A DNA stretch of 64,000 nt from Rhodococcus oryzae (GCF_005049235.1 NZ_SUMD01000003.1:62001-126000), one strand, 5' to 3'. Positions 1 to 9,245 are shown, numbered from the stretch's first letter. Made by a program: numbers and translations. Notes: generated by a model from the letters alone, not told the origin.

Positions 1-560
1 ATTCCGTACTGGGCCAGGAAGCCCGCGCCGTCGCAGCCGCGGGCCTCCGGCGCGAGCAGCACCATGTCGTGCACATCCGGCGCGCCGCCGAGCACCTTGA
101 CGAAGTAGTTCGCGACGACGGAGCCCGCCGAGTGGGCGACGATATCGACCTGGGGTGCCCCGGTGGTGTCCTTGACCTTCTCGACGAACTGCGCCAGCTG
201 GCGGGCCGCGGCGGCCATGTCTCCCGCCCAACGTCGGCCGTCGACGACCCCGCCCTGGAACACCAGGGTGCAGGCGCCCTGTTGCCGCAGCGCCGAGACG
301 ACCACCTCCCACTGGGACGCCGTCTCCGAGGTGGTGCCGTCCGCTCCGGGCAGAACAAGCACGGGACGGGGCCTGGCGCTGCTGGGTCGGCAATCGATCG
401 CGGGCTCGACCACTGTTCCCGCCGGGGGAGCCGGAGCCGCCGAGCCGGTGTCGGGCGCTGCGGTGGCCGGCGACGCCGCTATCGCGAGCACCCCCGCGAG
501 CGCTAGGCCGAGGACCCCCAGCCGCGCCGACATCGATCGGGCACCATGCGTGATCGCCAT
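1..560 (-). CDS. Secreted lipase/esterase of the alpha/beta hydrolase fold (3' end outside window)
   Basis: The reading frame runs from an ATG at 560 down to the window edge, so about 186 N-terminal residues are present and the C-terminus is missing. Residues 10-35 form a signal peptide with an Ala-rich cleavage region. The mature part has the fold's beta-strand VLVLPGADG (67-75) and a nucleophile elbow AHSAGS with Ser144, in which the usual first Gly of GxSxG is Ala. This pattern suits the exported lipase class 2 / EstB group of actinobacteria, which hydrolyse acyl esters outside the cell. The catalytic Asp and His lie beyond the edge and cannot be checked, and the substrate cannot be read. 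Confidence 0.75.
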   Translation of the reverse strand, partial: MAITHGARSMSARLGVLGLALAGVLAIAASPATAAPDTGSAAPAPPAGTVVEPAIDCRPSSARPRPVLVLPGADGTTSETASQWEVVVSALRQQGACTLVFQGGVVDGRRWAGDMAAAARQLAQFVEKVKDTTGAPQVDIVAHSAGSVVANYFVKVLGGAPDVHDMVLLAPEARGCDGAGFLAQYG

Positions 561-783
561 CTGTGAACCCCCCTGTGAGCCGAGCCGACCGGCGAAACCC
601 GATCGTGATCAAGGCCTTCGATCACATGGCAACAGACCCCGCGATCGCCGTCAAGGCGAACCGCCGGTGCCGGGCGGGCTCATTCGCCGGCCCGATGTCG
701 CCCGGGTGCCGCCGCCGCTCCGATCCCGATCGAGCACCCGATACGCTCGAGCGACACGTCAACCGTCACCGAAAGAGGTAGAG

Positions 784-1488
784 ATGCGGCTCGAGCATGC
801 GGTGTTCCTCGGCGCGACCGGAGCCACCGTGCTCGGCGCGGTCATCGGGAACGAACGGCTGCAGCAGATCGCCAAGCCGCTGATCGCGCCGTCCCTCGCG
901 GTCCGGGTCCTGCGCAAGCGCTCCGACACCGACGCCGCCGACACCGCGCTGCTCGTCGGCGGTCTCGCCGCCGCGACCGTCGGCGACGTCTTCATGATCG
1001 ACCCGGACAACGATGCCCGGCTGGTGCGCGGGGCGTCGTCATTCGCCGTCATGCAGGCCAGCTACACGACGCTGTTGCTGCGCCGCGGGGCACGCCCCAC
1101 CCTGCCCGCCGCGGTCCCGCGGAAGCTGGGCTGGCTCGGTGCGGCCGGGCTGCTGCGGGCCAGGGCTCGCACGGTCTCCACCCCGCTCACCGCCTACGGT
1201 GCGGCGCTGGCCACGACGTCCACGCTCTCGGCCGACCCGGCACTCGCCCCCGGTGCCACCACGACCGCGGGTATGGCGCTGCCGAACGCGGACCGGCGGA
1301 GCTGGCTCGGGCTCGGCGGGCTGCTGTTCACCGGCTCGGATGGCCTGATCGTGGTGCGGCGACTGTTCGTGCGCTCGGAGTCGGGCCGCCGGGCCGCGGA
1401 GGGCGTGGTGCTGGCGAGCTACGCGGCCGCGCAGTTCCTCCTGGTCGAGGGCATGCTCGCGCTCGGGCGGAAGAACCGCACCAACTAG
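784..1488 (+). CDS. Lysoplasmalogenase-like membrane protein (YhhN family)
   Basis: A 234-residue polytopic membrane protein. The ATG at 784 is preceded by a GAAAGAGG ribosome-binding site. Hydrophobic segments are spread along the whole chain, including LLVGGLAAATVGDVFM and the C-terminal VLASYAAAQFLLVEGMLAL. The pattern GDVFMI and a late GSDGLIVV match the acidic motifs of the YhhN/TMEM86 family, whose characterised members hydrolyse the vinyl-ether bond of lysoplasmalogens. Many bacterial members have no tested activity, so the substrate is inferred from the family only. It stands alone: the lipase upstream is divergent and the next gene is convergent. Confidence 0.7.
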   Translation: MRLEHAVFLGATGATVLGAVIGNERLQQIAKPLIAPSLAVRVLRKRSDTDAADTALLVGGLAAATVGDVFMIDPDNDARLVRGASSFAVMQASYTTLLLRRGARPTLPAAVPRKLGWLGAAGLLRARARTVSTPLTAYGAALATTSTLSADPALAPGATTTAGMALPNADRRSWLGLGGLLFTGSDGLIVVRRLFVRSESGRRAAEGVVLASYAAAQFLLVEGMLALGRKNRTN

Positions 1489-1517
1489 GGCCAAGGGCCG
1501 CCGAACCACCGGACCGA

Positions 1518-1964
1518 TCAGGGGCAGAGCACGATCCGGTCCCGATTGTGGGGGTCGACCCGGATGGGCACCGTCCTGCCTGGCACGAATCGCTCGCGCA
1601 TCGACGCGGGCACCTCGTAGACCACCCGGCCCGAATACGACTCTTCGCCCGGGACGGTGAGTGCGAGCCGCAGCTCGGTGAGTTGTCCGTGATCGGCGGT
1701 CTCGGCGAGCCGCTGCGTGCTCTCGATCTTGGCCCAGCCCTCCAGCCCCCGCCGCTCCAGCTTCCGGTCCGCCCTGGTCGGCCGGTCGGCCCACATCATC
1801 CCCAGCCCGAGCGCCGATCCGTACGCGGCCAGCAGCCCGCCGATCTGGTACGGCACGGTGCCCGGCGGCGTGTGCTGGACGAGCCAGCCCAGCCAGATCG
1901 CCATGACGATCAGGTAGCCGACGGTGATGGTCAGCACCGTGCGAACGATGCGCTCGTGAAACAT
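1518..1964 (-). CDS. Small membrane protein with a soluble C-terminal domain, unknown function
   Basis: 148 residues from an ATG at 1964 preceded by GGAGGATCC. An in-frame ATG 10 codons upstream has no ribosome-binding site. Two hydrophobic segments come first (TVLTITVGYLIVMAIWLGWLV and IGGLLAAYGSALGLGMMW). A predicted beta-rich domain follows (WAKIESTQRL, LALTVPGEESYSGRVVYEVPASMRERFVPGRTVPIRVDPHNRDRIVL). The phrase 'PG..VPVRVDP..' is typical of DUF3592-like actinobacterial proteins with an OB-like domain. No catalytic residues are apparent. It ends against lysoplasmalogenase and starts divergently from the short-chain dehydrogenase. Confidence 0.65.
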   Translation of the reverse strand: MFHERIVRTVLTITVGYLIVMAIWLGWLVQHTPPGTVPYQIGGLLAAYGSALGLGMMWADRPTRADRKLERRGLEGWAKIESTQRLAETADHGQLTELRLALTVPGEESYSGRVVYEVPASMRERFVPGRTVPIRVDPHNRDRIVLCP

Positions 1965-2011
1965 CGGATCCTCCACTCCCCAGGGTAGGCGCACCGCCTA
2001 CCCTGGCCGAC

Positions 2012-2800
2012 ATGGCGAAGCAGACAGTGGTCATCACCGGTGCGGCGGCCGGGATCGGCAGGGCGACCGCATTGGAGTTCGCGAGGGCCGGATATCTCGT
2101 CGGTGCCTTCGACATCGACGAGACCGGTCTCGCGGCCCTCGCGCGGGAGATCCGCGCGGGCGGCGGCGAGGTCTCGACCGGGCTGCTGGACGTCACCGAC
2201 CCCGAGCAGTGGGATGCGCGGCTCGCCGAGTTCGCGGAGGTGGCCTCGCACCGCCTCGACATCCTGGTGAACAACGCTGGGGTGCTCTCCTCGGGCCGGT
2301 TCGAGGAGATGTCGCCCGCCGAGCATCGGCGGATGGTCGACATCAACGTCGGCGGCGTCGTGCTCGGCAGCCGGGCCGCCTTCCCCTACCTGCAGGCGAC
2401 GCCCGGTTCGCAGCTGGTCAACCTGTGTTCGGCCTCGGCGATCTACGGCCAGCCCGAGCTCGCGACCTACAGCGCCACCAAGTTCGCCATCCGCGGCCTC
2501 ACCGAGGCGCTGGAACTGGAGTGGCGGCGGCACCGCATTCGGGTGCTCGCCGTCTGGCCGCTGTTCGTGAACACCGCGATGACCGGGAACCTGGACATGC
2601 GCACCGCAGACTCCCTCGGCATCAAGCTGACCGCGATCGACGTCGCGAAGGTCGTCGTCAAGGCGACCAGGCGCTCGCACCGGATGCTGGCGAAGGTGCA
2701 CTACCCGGTGGGTCGACAGGCGGGCGCGATGATGATGGCGTCGCGGTTCTCCCCGGCCTGGCTGACCAGGGAGATCAACCGGCGGATCAGCCACAGCTAG
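2012..2800 (+). CDS. Short-chain dehydrogenase/reductase (SDR family)
   Basis: 262 residues with a classical SDR layout: cofactor-binding TGAAAGIGRA near residue 10, NNAGVL near 88, Ser in the CSASAIYG segment and the catalytic pair YSATK. Asp in FDID after beta-strand 2 suggests NAD(H) rather than NADP(H) preference. The C-terminal stretch (KVHYPVGRQAGAMMMASRFSPAWLTREI) resembles membrane-associated mycobacterial SDRs thought to act on lipids, but the substrate is unknown. It is transcribed divergently from the small membrane protein at 1964. Confidence 0.85.
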   Translation: MAKQTVVITGAAAGIGRATALEFARAGYLVGAFDIDETGLAALAREIRAGGGEVSTGLLDVTDPEQWDARLAEFAEVASHRLDILVNNAGVLSSGRFEEMSPAEHRRMVDINVGGVVLGSRAAFPYLQATPGSQLVNLCSASAIYGQPELATYSATKFAIRGLTEALELEWRRHRIRVLAVWPLFVNTAMTGNLDMRTADSLGIKLTAIDVAKVVVKATRRSHRMLAKVHYPVGRQAGAMMMASRFSPAWLTREINRRISHS

Positions 2801-2904
2801 CGGGTCGCACGCCCCGGGACCCCGGCACCCGATCCCTTGCCCGCGGCGGCCTCGGACCATCGGCCACTAGAGTTCTGTGGCGACTGTCGAGGAAGGGTGT
2901 GCGT

Positions 2905-3507
2905 GTGCGTTCAGGTCGGGTTGTAGCAGCAGTATTCGGTGTCGCGGCGGTGTTCGGAGCGGCCGCCTGCGGCGCCTCCGAGGCCGGTCAGGCACCGCCG
3001 ACCAGTCTCGCGGTGCCCACGACCACGGCCTCCGCGCCGACCACCACCCTCGCGCCGACGACCACCACCACCGTGCCTCCCACGACGACGACCACCACCG
3101 CCACCAGCGCACCGCCCTCGACCACCGCGGTCGAGTACGCGCGCAACGAGGCGGTCTACTTCAGCTCGCCGACGGGTGGCTTCGAGTGCGGCATCATCTC
3201 GCTGCCCACCCGGACCGAGGCCGGCTGCCAGGGGGCCACCACCCCGATCCCGGCCAGGCCGGAGAACTGCATGGTGAACTGGGGTAACGGAATAAGGGTG
3301 ACGGGCAACGGCCCGGGGGAGTTCCTGTGCTCCGGCGGTCCCGTCTACACCTCCGGCGTCTCCGCGGCGGACTCCGTGCTCCCGGTCGGGGACAAGGTGA
3401 GCTCGTTCGGGTTCACCTGCAAATCCGAGGCGAAGGGCGTGACCTGCGTCAAGGAGGACACCGGGCACGGGTTCCGAATCGCGACCGACTCCAACGACAC
3501 GTTCTGA
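2905..3507 (+). CDS. Putative lipoprotein with Thr/Pro-rich linker
   Basis: 200 residues if the GTG at 2905 is used. GTG 2899 is the alternative, but the GAGGAAGG site at 2889-2896 is better spaced for 2905. A short signal peptide ends in a lipobox-like FGAAAC, so the mature protein is probably lipid-anchored. A roughly 45-residue Thr/Pro tract (TTTTTVPPTTTTTT) works as a wall-spanning linker. The C-terminal domain has six cysteines (ECGI, GCQG, NCMV, LCSG, TCKS, TCVK) that could form disulfides outside the membrane. This architecture is common in mycolata and I do not recognise a function. The SpoU gene follows 17 bp downstream and may be co-transcribed. Confidence 0.7.
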   Translation: MRSGRVVAAVFGVAAVFGAAACGASEAGQAPPTSLAVPTTTASAPTTTLAPTTTTTVPPTTTTTTATSAPPSTTAVEYARNEAVYFSSPTGGFECGIISLPTRTEAGCQGATTPIPARPENCMVNWGNGIRVTGNGPGEFLCSGGPVYTSGVSAADSVLPVGDKVSSFGFTCKSEAKGVTCVKEDTGHGFRIATDSNDTF

Positions 3508-3524
3508 CAGATGCGGACACGGCG

Positions 3525-4187
3525 ATGACCGACGACGAATCCGGCCCGACCGAGTGGGGAGAGCATCCCAACGGGGTGGGGCCATGGGACACCGAGCGGG
3601 ACGGCCCGCTGCCGACCGATCCCCGATACGACCCGGAGCTGCTCGCGCTCGGTGACCGGCGCAATGTGGTGGACGCGTACCGGTACTGGACCCGCGAGGC
3701 GATCGTCGCGGACATCGACAGCAGGCGGCATCCGTTCCACGTCGCGATCGAGAACTTCGGCCACGACTCGAACATCGGCACCGTGGTCCGCACGGCCAAC
3801 GCCTTCGCCGCGGCCTCGGTGCACATCGTCGGCAGGCGTCGCTGGAATCGCCGGGGGGCCATGGTGACCGACCGGTACCAGCACATCGTCCACCACCCCG
3901 ACGTGGAGACGCTGTTCGAGTACGCGGCCCGCAGCGACCTGGCCGTGGTGGCGGTGGACAACACGCCGGGCTCGGTGCCACTGGAGACCGCGAGCCTGCC
4001 GCGCGAGTGCATCCTGCTGTTCGGACAGGAGGGCCCCGGCGTCACCGACCACGCGAAACGGTCGGCGGAGATGACCGTCTCGATCGCCCAGTTCGGATCC
4101 ACCCGGAGCATCAACGCGGGGGTCGCCGCGGGTATCGCGATGCACGCGTGGATTCGCCAGCACGCCGACCTGGGGCGTGCCTGGTAG
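3525..4187 (+). CDS. RNA 2'-O-methyltransferase, TrmH/SpoU family
   Basis: 220 residues. The three SpoU motifs are present: motif 1 HDSNIGTVVRTANAF with its conserved Asn/Arg, motif 2 ILLFGQEGPGV, and motif 3 STRSINAGVAAGIAMHAW. These build the trefoil-knot AdoMet site that methylates ribose 2'-OH of tRNA or rRNA. An N-terminal extension of about 50 residues before HPFHVAIENF is acidic and probably disordered. The ATG at 3525 lies 17 bp after the lipoprotein stop. M. tuberculosis has a comparable gene, Rv0380c, by memory. Which RNA and which nucleotide are modified cannot be told. Confidence 0.85.
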   Translation: MTDDESGPTEWGEHPNGVGPWDTERDGPLPTDPRYDPELLALGDRRNVVDAYRYWTREAIVADIDSRRHPFHVAIENFGHDSNIGTVVRTANAFAAASVHIVGRRRWNRRGAMVTDRYQHIVHHPDVETLFEYAARSDLAVVAVDNTPGSVPLETASLPRECILLFGQEGPGVTDHAKRSAEMTVSIAQFGSTRSINAGVAAGIAMHAWIRQHADLGRAW

Positions 4188-4221
4188 CGATTCGTCACAT
4201 ATATAGGCAAGATCGTTTGTT

Positions 4222-5343
4222 ATGCAGCATCAGTGGGCCGAGCGCGCCGACGCCGCCGAGGAAGCGATGGTCTCCCGGCACGTGCGCCGGTTGTGGGCTC
4301 TGCCCGGCACCGCCCTCGGCGTGGTGGCCTGGCCGCCGGTGCGTCGCGAACGGCTCTTCTTCAGCTGGCACTACTGGTGGCAGGCGCACCTCCTCGACTG
4401 CGTCGTGGATGCGGCGCTGCGCGATCCGACCCCCAAGCGTCGCCGTCGCATCACGAAAATTGCTCGGGCGCATCGCGTCCGAAATATCGGCGGATGGACG
4501 AACAACTATTACGACGACATGGCCTGGCTCGGGATCGCACTCGAGCGTGCGCAGCGACTGCATCACCTCGACTATCGGAACGCCATCCAGGACCTGGAAA
4601 CCCAGCTCTTCGATGCGTGGGCCCCTGACCAGGGCGGCGGCATCCCGTGGTGCAAGAGGTCCAACTTCTACAACACCCCGGCGAACGGTCCCGCGGCGAT
4701 CATGCTGGCCCGGACCGGACGGCTCTGGCGGGCGCAGGCCATCGCGGACTGGATGGACGAGAAACTCCGGGACCCGTTCACGGGCCTGATGTTCGACGGC
4801 ATCCGGACCGACGACGCGGAGTCCCCTGGGGAGCTCGACCGCGAGATCTACAGCTACTGCCAGGGCGTGGCGCTGGGCACCGAGGTCGAGCTCGCGGTGC
4901 GGCTCGGGGCGCCCCGGCACCGGCACCGGGTGCACGCGCTGGTCGAGGCCATCGACAAGCGGCTCACCGAGGACGGCCTGATCGTCGGCGGCGGGGGAGG
5001 GGACGGCGGCCTGTTCAACGGGATCCTCGCGCGCTACCTGGCGCTGGTCGCCGCCGAGCTGCCCGGCGATCGCGCGGCCGATGTGCGAGCCCGCCGGACC
5101 GCGGCGCAGATCGTGCTGGACTCCGCCGAGGTCGCATGGGAGAACCGACTCCAGGTCGAGGGACTGCCGCTCTTCGGGCGTGACTGGACGGCTCCGGCTC
5201 ACCTGCCCGGTCTCGGCGACGGGATCGCCACCTTCACCGGCGGCACCGTACGGTCGTCCGACATCGCCGAGCGGGATTTCTCGGTGCAGCTCGGCGGATG
5301 GATGCTGATGGAGGCCGCGTACGTGGCATCGGGCGCGATCTAG
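4222..5343 (+). CDS. Glycoside hydrolase family 76 protein (alpha-1,6-mannanase-like)
   Basis: 373 residues without a signal peptide. The family-defining adjacent acidic pair is in NNYYDDMAWLG (Asp98-Asp99). Other GH76-type segments are WTNNYYDD, GGIPWCKRSNFYNTPANGPAAIMLARTG and YSYCQGVALG. GH76 enzymes cleave alpha-1,6-mannosyl backbones. In mycolata such backbones occur in lipomannan, phosphatidylinositol mannosides and lipoarabinomannan, so a role in turnover of these is plausible but inferred. By memory the M. tuberculosis counterpart is Rv0365c, next to DedA and fba as in this window. An AT-rich stretch at 4196-4221 just upstream probably holds the promoter. Confidence 0.85.
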   Translation: MQHQWAERADAAEEAMVSRHVRRLWALPGTALGVVAWPPVRRERLFFSWHYWWQAHLLDCVVDAALRDPTPKRRRRITKIARAHRVRNIGGWTNNYYDDMAWLGIALERAQRLHHLDYRNAIQDLETQLFDAWAPDQGGGIPWCKRSNFYNTPANGPAAIMLARTGRLWRAQAIADWMDEKLRDPFTGLMFDGIRTDDAESPGELDREIYSYCQGVALGTEVELAVRLGAPRHRHRVHALVEAIDKRLTEDGLIVGGGGGDGGLFNGILARYLALVAAELPGDRAADVRARRTAAQIVLDSAEVAWENRLQVEGLPLFGRDWTAPAHLPGLGDGIATFTGGTVRSSDIAERDFSVQLGGWMLMEAAYVASGAI

Positions 5344-5353
5344 GTCCCCGTCG

Positions 5354-7177
5354 TCAGCCCCCGGCCTTGATCACGCTGGTGACGGCGTCGATGAGCGCGA
5401 GGTGGGTGAAGGCCTGCGGGAAGTTACCCAGATGCCTTCCGCTGGAGGACTCGATCTCCTCGGCGTAGAGGTGCAGGGGGCTGGCGAAGGAGAGCAGCTT
5501 CTCGCACAGCATCCGGGCCCGGTCGACCTCGCCGATCATCGCGAGGGCGGACACCAGCCAGAACGAGCAGATCGTGAACGTGCCCTCCTCCCCCGAGAGG
5601 CCATCGTCCGTCTCCTCCGTCCGGTAGCGCAGTACGAGCCCGTCGGTGGTCAATTCGTCGGCGATCGCCAGCACCGTGGCGCGGACCCGATCATCTTCCG
5701 GGGGAAGGAAACCCATGATCGGGATCAGCAGGGCGGAGGCGTCGAGGGCGGTGGTGTCGTAGTGCTGCACGAACACCCCCCGGGCGTCGACCCCGTTGGC
5801 GCAGACGTCGGCATGGATCTCGTCGGCCGCCTGCCGCCATCTCTCCGCGAGCTCGCCCGCCCCGCGATCGGCGGCCATGGATGCGCCGCGGTCGGCCGCC
5901 ACCCAGCACATGACCTTCGATGCGGTGAAGTGCCTGGGTTCGCCTCTGACCTCCCAGATGCCCCGGTCGGGCTTGCGGTAGACGTCGATCGCGCTGTCGA
6001 CCAGCTGGGTGACCAGGGCCCATGCGGGAGGGCCGAGCTGACTGGCGTGCCTGACGTGGGTGGCGACCGACTCGATCAGCATCCCCCACATGTCGTGCTG
6101 GCGCTGGTTCCAGGCGCCGTTGCCGATCCGGACCGGGCTGGCGCCGTCATAGCCGGTCAGGTGGTCGAGGGTGTGCTCGGTCAGGTCCCGTTCGCCACCG
6201 AGTCCGTACATGATCTGCATCGGGCCGCTCGCCGCCGCGTCGATCAGGAACGCGAAGTACTCGAAGGCCACCCAGTCGTAGCCGAGTTCGAACAGGGCGT
6301 GCAGCATGAAGGCCGAGTCCCGCACCCACGTGTACCGGTAGTCCCAGTTTCGTTCGCCGCCAGGGGTTTCCGGAAGCGATGTGGTCGCAGCCGCCATCAG
6401 GGCGCCGGAGGGGGCGTACGTCAGGCCCTTGAGTGTGAGGGCGCTGCGCTCGAGGTACGGACGCCACCGATGGTCGGGGAAGTCGCCCTTCCTGATCCAG
6501 TCGCGCCACGCCCGGTCGGTGTTGTCGAGCAGCCCGGTGGCGTCTTCGACGTTGGTGACGGAAAGTCCGTTCCAGGAGAGCGCGACGAAAGCGGTGTCCC
6601 CTGCGGACAACTCGGTCCTGGTGCCCGCCCGCGCCGAGCCAAAGGTGAGCCGGAGGTTGCTCGTCAGCGTCAGCGTGAGTTCGCCTGCGGAGCAGGTCGC
6701 GCTCTCGTAGCCCTCGCCCGAGTAGGTCCACGTGCCGGTCGACCTGCCGTACTCGAAGAGCGGCATGCAATTGACGGTGATCTCGACGCTGCCCTCGATG
6801 CATTCCGCGGTGCGCAGCAACATGTCCTGAGCGACATGGTCCGCCGGTGGCCGCCGGTACTCGTCCGACCGGGTGGTGCCATTCCATGGGCCCATCACCA
6901 GAGCGTCGCGCACCACCAGGGTTCCCGTGGGCAGGCACCAGGTCGTCTCGAGGACCATCGATCCCGGTAGGTAGCGACGCTGCGAGGGCGTCAGGACGTG
7001 CGACGGGCCGAATCGGAAGGACCCCGCGGACCGGTCGAGGAGCGCGCCGAACACGCTGGGGGAGTCGGGTCGTGGGATGCACAGCCATTCCACCGAGCCG
7101 TCGGGGGCAACCAGGGCCGACGTCTGGCAGTCGGACAGGAATGCGAAGTCGGCGATCGGAGGGAACTCGGACATCAT
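5354..7177 (-). CDS. Glycoside hydrolase family 15 protein (trehalase/glucoamylase type)
   Basis: 607 residues from paired ATG codons at 7177/7174 behind GAAGGG. The N-terminal beta-domain begins PPIADFAFLSDCQTSALVAPDGSVEWLCIPRPDSPSVFGALLD, the hallmark start of actinobacterial GH15 proteins. The (alpha/alpha)6 barrel contains NWDYRYTWVRDSAFMLHAL, with the catalytic-acid region near RDS, and ends with EEIESSSGRHLGNFPQAFTHLALI. Mycobacterial GH15 homologues include a trehalase, so trehalose hydrolysis is the leading guess. Alpha-1,4 or 1,6 glucan hydrolysis is the alternative. No signal peptide is seen. It converges on the GH76 gene with only 10 bp between stops. Confidence 0.88.
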   Translation of the reverse strand: MMSEFPPIADFAFLSDCQTSALVAPDGSVEWLCIPRPDSPSVFGALLDRSAGSFRFGPSHVLTPSQRRYLPGSMVLETTWCLPTGTLVVRDALVMGPWNGTTRSDEYRRPPADHVAQDMLLRTAECIEGSVEITVNCMPLFEYGRSTGTWTYSGEGYESATCSAGELTLTLTSNLRLTFGSARAGTRTELSAGDTAFVALSWNGLSVTNVEDATGLLDNTDRAWRDWIRKGDFPDHRWRPYLERSALTLKGLTYAPSGALMAAATTSLPETPGGERNWDYRYTWVRDSAFMLHALFELGYDWVAFEYFAFLIDAAASGPMQIMYGLGGERDLTEHTLDHLTGYDGASPVRIGNGAWNQRQHDMWGMLIESVATHVRHASQLGPPAWALVTQLVDSAIDVYRKPDRGIWEVRGEPRHFTASKVMCWVAADRGASMAADRGAGELAERWRQAADEIHADVCANGVDARGVFVQHYDTTALDASALLIPIMGFLPPEDDRVRATVLAIADELTTDGLVLRYRTEETDDGLSGEEGTFTICSFWLVSALAMIGEVDRARMLCEKLLSFASPLHLYAEEIESSSGRHLGNFPQAFTHLALIDAVTSVIKAGG

Positions 7178-7301
7178 CGCCGCCCTTCGTCTGGTCCTGC
7201 GGGGTGCCTGTGCCCTGTGAAGGTACGCCGGGGCCCGGCGACTGTGCGTGATTTGTACCCCCATCGGGATGCCACTCGTGCACGGGTGGTGATGCCGCAA
7301 A

Positions 7302-7316
7302 TGGGAACCATTATCA
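7302..7316 (+). promoter_or_regulatory. Candidate Zur operator before the CobW gene
   Basis: TGGGAACCATTATCA ends 7 bp before the ATG at 7324 and resembles the actinobacterial Zur box TGAAAATGATTTTCA, with outer TG..CA and the AA..TT core kept. It sits where a bound repressor would block transcription or initiation. Zur control of CobW-family zinc chaperones is well known. The match is partial and was made by eye. Confidence 0.45.
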
Positions 7317-7323
7317 TTAAGGG

Positions 7324-8469
7324 ATGACTTCAGCCCCGACAAAGAAACTGCCCGTCACGGTCCTGTCCGGATTCCTCGGCGCGGGCAAGACCACCCTCCT
7401 CAACCATGTGCTCGCCAATCGTGACGGGCGCCGCGTCGCGGTGATCGTCAACGACATGAGCGAGATCAACATCGACGCCGCCCTGGTCGCCGGCCAGGGT
7501 CACCTCGACCGAACCGAGGAGAAGCTGGTCGAGCTGACCAACGGCTGCATCTGCTGCACACTGCGCGAGGACCTCATCGAGGCAGTCGGGGCGCTGGCTC
7601 GCGACGGTCGGTTCGACCAGCTGATCATCGAGTCGACCGGCATCTCCGAGCCGATGCCGGTCGCCGCGACCTTCGATTGGGAGTTCGAGGACGGGTTCAG
7701 CCTCGGTCAGGTCGCGCAGCTCGACACGATGGTCACCGTCGTCGACGCGTCGACCTTCCTCGGTGAGCTCACCCGTGGTCAGCGCCTCGCCGACCGCGGC
7801 GAGGTCGCCGGGGACGGCGACGAACGCACCATCTCCGACCTGCTCGTCGACCAGGTCGAGTTCGCCGATGTCCTGCTGCTCACCAAGACCGACCTCGTCA
7901 GCGAAAAGGGCGCCGGGACGGTGGAGGCAACACTGCGCAGGCTGAACCCGTCCGCGCGACTGCTGCGCACGGTGGCAGGCGTCGTCGACCTCGACGAGGT
8001 CCTCGAGACCGGCCTCTACGACCCCGAGCTCGCCGCTCGGGCCCCCGGCTGGGACGACGAGCTCGCCGGTGGGCACACCCCGGAGACCGAGGAGTACGGC
8101 ATCCGCAGCGTCACCTACCGGGCCGACCGGCCGTTCCACCCCGCGCGCCTGGAGGTCGCGCTCGCCGAGCTGAAGGGGCTGCTGCGTAGCAAGGGGTTCT
8201 GCTGGATCGCCAGCAGGCCCGAGGTCGCGGCGATCTGGTCGCAGGCGGGACCGAACCTGACGATCGAGCCCGCGCAGCTGTGGTCGAGCGCCGAGGTGCC
8301 ACCGGGGCAGGAGCTCGTGTTCATCGGTGTCCGTTTGGACGTGCACGCGCCGAAGCGGATCCTCGACACCGCCCTGCTGACCGACGGTGAGCTGGCCGCG
8401 GGCCCGAGGGCGTGGGTCGGCTACCAGGATCCGTTGCCCGCGTGGGAACTCGACGATCACGAGCACTGA
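7324..8469 (+). CDS. CobW/COG0523-family GTP-binding metal chaperone
   Basis: 381 residues. The N-terminal G domain has a Walker [11 protein letters not shown] (Lys22), [10 protein letters not shown] as a switch region, the family metal site [11 protein letters not shown] (Cys75, Cys77, Cys78) and a guanine-specificity TKTD. The C-terminal CobW domain includes [15 protein letters not shown] and [22 protein letters not shown]0523 proteins use GTP hydrolysis to deliver Zn, Co or Fe to client enzymes. The Zur-like site directly upstream points to zinc allocation under starvation rather than cobalamin synthesis, and no cobalamin genes are nearby. The gene is divergent from the GH15 gene. Confidence 0.9.
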   Translation: MTSAPTKKLPVTVLSGFLGAGKTTLLNHVLANRDGRRVAVIVNDMSEINIDAALVAGQGHLDRTEEKLVELTNGCICCTLREDLIEAVGALARDGRFDQLIIESTGISEPMPVAATFDWEFEDGFSLGQVAQLDTMVTVVDASTFLGELTRGQRLADRGEVAGDGDERTISDLLVDQVEFADVLLLTKTDLVSEKGAGTVEATLRRLNPSARLLRTVAGVVDLDEVLETGLYDPELAARAPGWDDELAGGHTPETEEYGIRSVTYRADRPFHPARLEVALAELKGLLRSKGFCWIASRPEVAAIWSQAGPNLTIEPAQLWSSAEVPPGQELVFIGVRLDVHAPKRILDTALLTDGELAAGPRAWVGYQDPLPAWELDDHEH

Positions 8470-8477
8470 GCCCCGGC

Positions 8478-9197
8478 TCACGCCCCCGCGGCGCCGCCGC
8501 TGAGGCTGAGCGCGGGCGTGTACCGCCTCATGCCGACACCGGTCACGCCGGGAAAGCTCTGCACCCGGTACCACTCGGGCGTCGCCGAGCCGATGCCCTC
8601 GCCCCCGGCGAGGGCATCGCTGTGCGCCTGCGCGCTCTCCCACTCGGCGTAGTTGAGCACCCGGGTCCCGTCGACGCTGACGTGGAAGTGTCCGGAGATC
8701 CCGCCCGGGGCCGGGGCCGGGTCGCTCTCCAGCGCCTCGAAGACGCCGTCCACCCAGGCGCGCTGCCGCGCCGGGTCGGGGCCGTCGAACCCGATGTCGA
8801 TGACGATGATCGCGCCCGGTACCCGCCCCGCGTCCCCGGCGGAGCCGCTGCTCCGATACAGCTCGTACGTGTGCAGCCAGAGTCGCTCGATGTCGGGCAC
8901 CGCGGCGTCGATCTCCGCGACAGTGTCGCTCCGCCCTCCCGACAGCCAGAACCGGTAGCTCTCCTCGTCGGCCCACTGCGAGTAGTGGAACAGCGTCCGG
9001 CCGTCGTTGCCGGTGTAGACGCTGTAGGAGAGCAGGTTCTCGTCGGGCCAGTCGCGCTTCTCCCAGGCCGCGGCGATCGCCGCTACGGCGGCCCGCTGTC
9101 GCTCGGGCGTGCCGACGTCCCAGGTGCTGGCCTTGACGATGCCGACACCGGATTGGGTGATCCTCGGCAGCGAATGGGGATTCCTGACGACGCTCAT
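8478..9197 (-). CDS. Antibiotic biosynthesis monooxygenase (ABM) domain protein
   Basis: 239 residues that read as two dimeric alpha/beta-barrel (ABM-like) halves. The first runs from GVGIVKASTWDVGTPERQRAAVAAIAAAW to TLFHYSQWADEESYRFWL. The second runs from GAIIVIDIGFDGPDPARQRAWVDGVFEALES to TRVLNYAEWESAQAHSDAL. ABM proteins include cofactor-free monooxygenases acting on quinones and polyketides. The gene has a SoxR-type promoter (9246-9276), and in Streptomyces ABM-type monooxygenases are known SoxR targets. A role against redox-cycling compounds is therefore inferred. The ATG at 9197 follows a GAGATC-like site. Confidence 0.75.
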   Translation of the reverse strand: MSVVRNPHSLPRITQSGVGIVKASTWDVGTPERQRAAVAAIAAAWEKRDWPDENLLSYSVYTGNDGRTLFHYSQWADEESYRFWLSGGRSDTVAEIDAAVPDIERLWLHTYELYRSSGSAGDAGRVPGAIIVIDIGFDGPDPARQRAWVDGVFEALESDPAPAPGGISGHFHVSVDGTRVLNYAEWESAQAHSDALAGGEGIGSATPEWYRVQSFPGVTGVGMRRYTPALSLSGGAAGA

Positions 9198-9245
9198 GGT
9201 TGATCTCCGGTCTCTCAGGGCGCTGGGGCCTGTGTCCTGAGAGCC

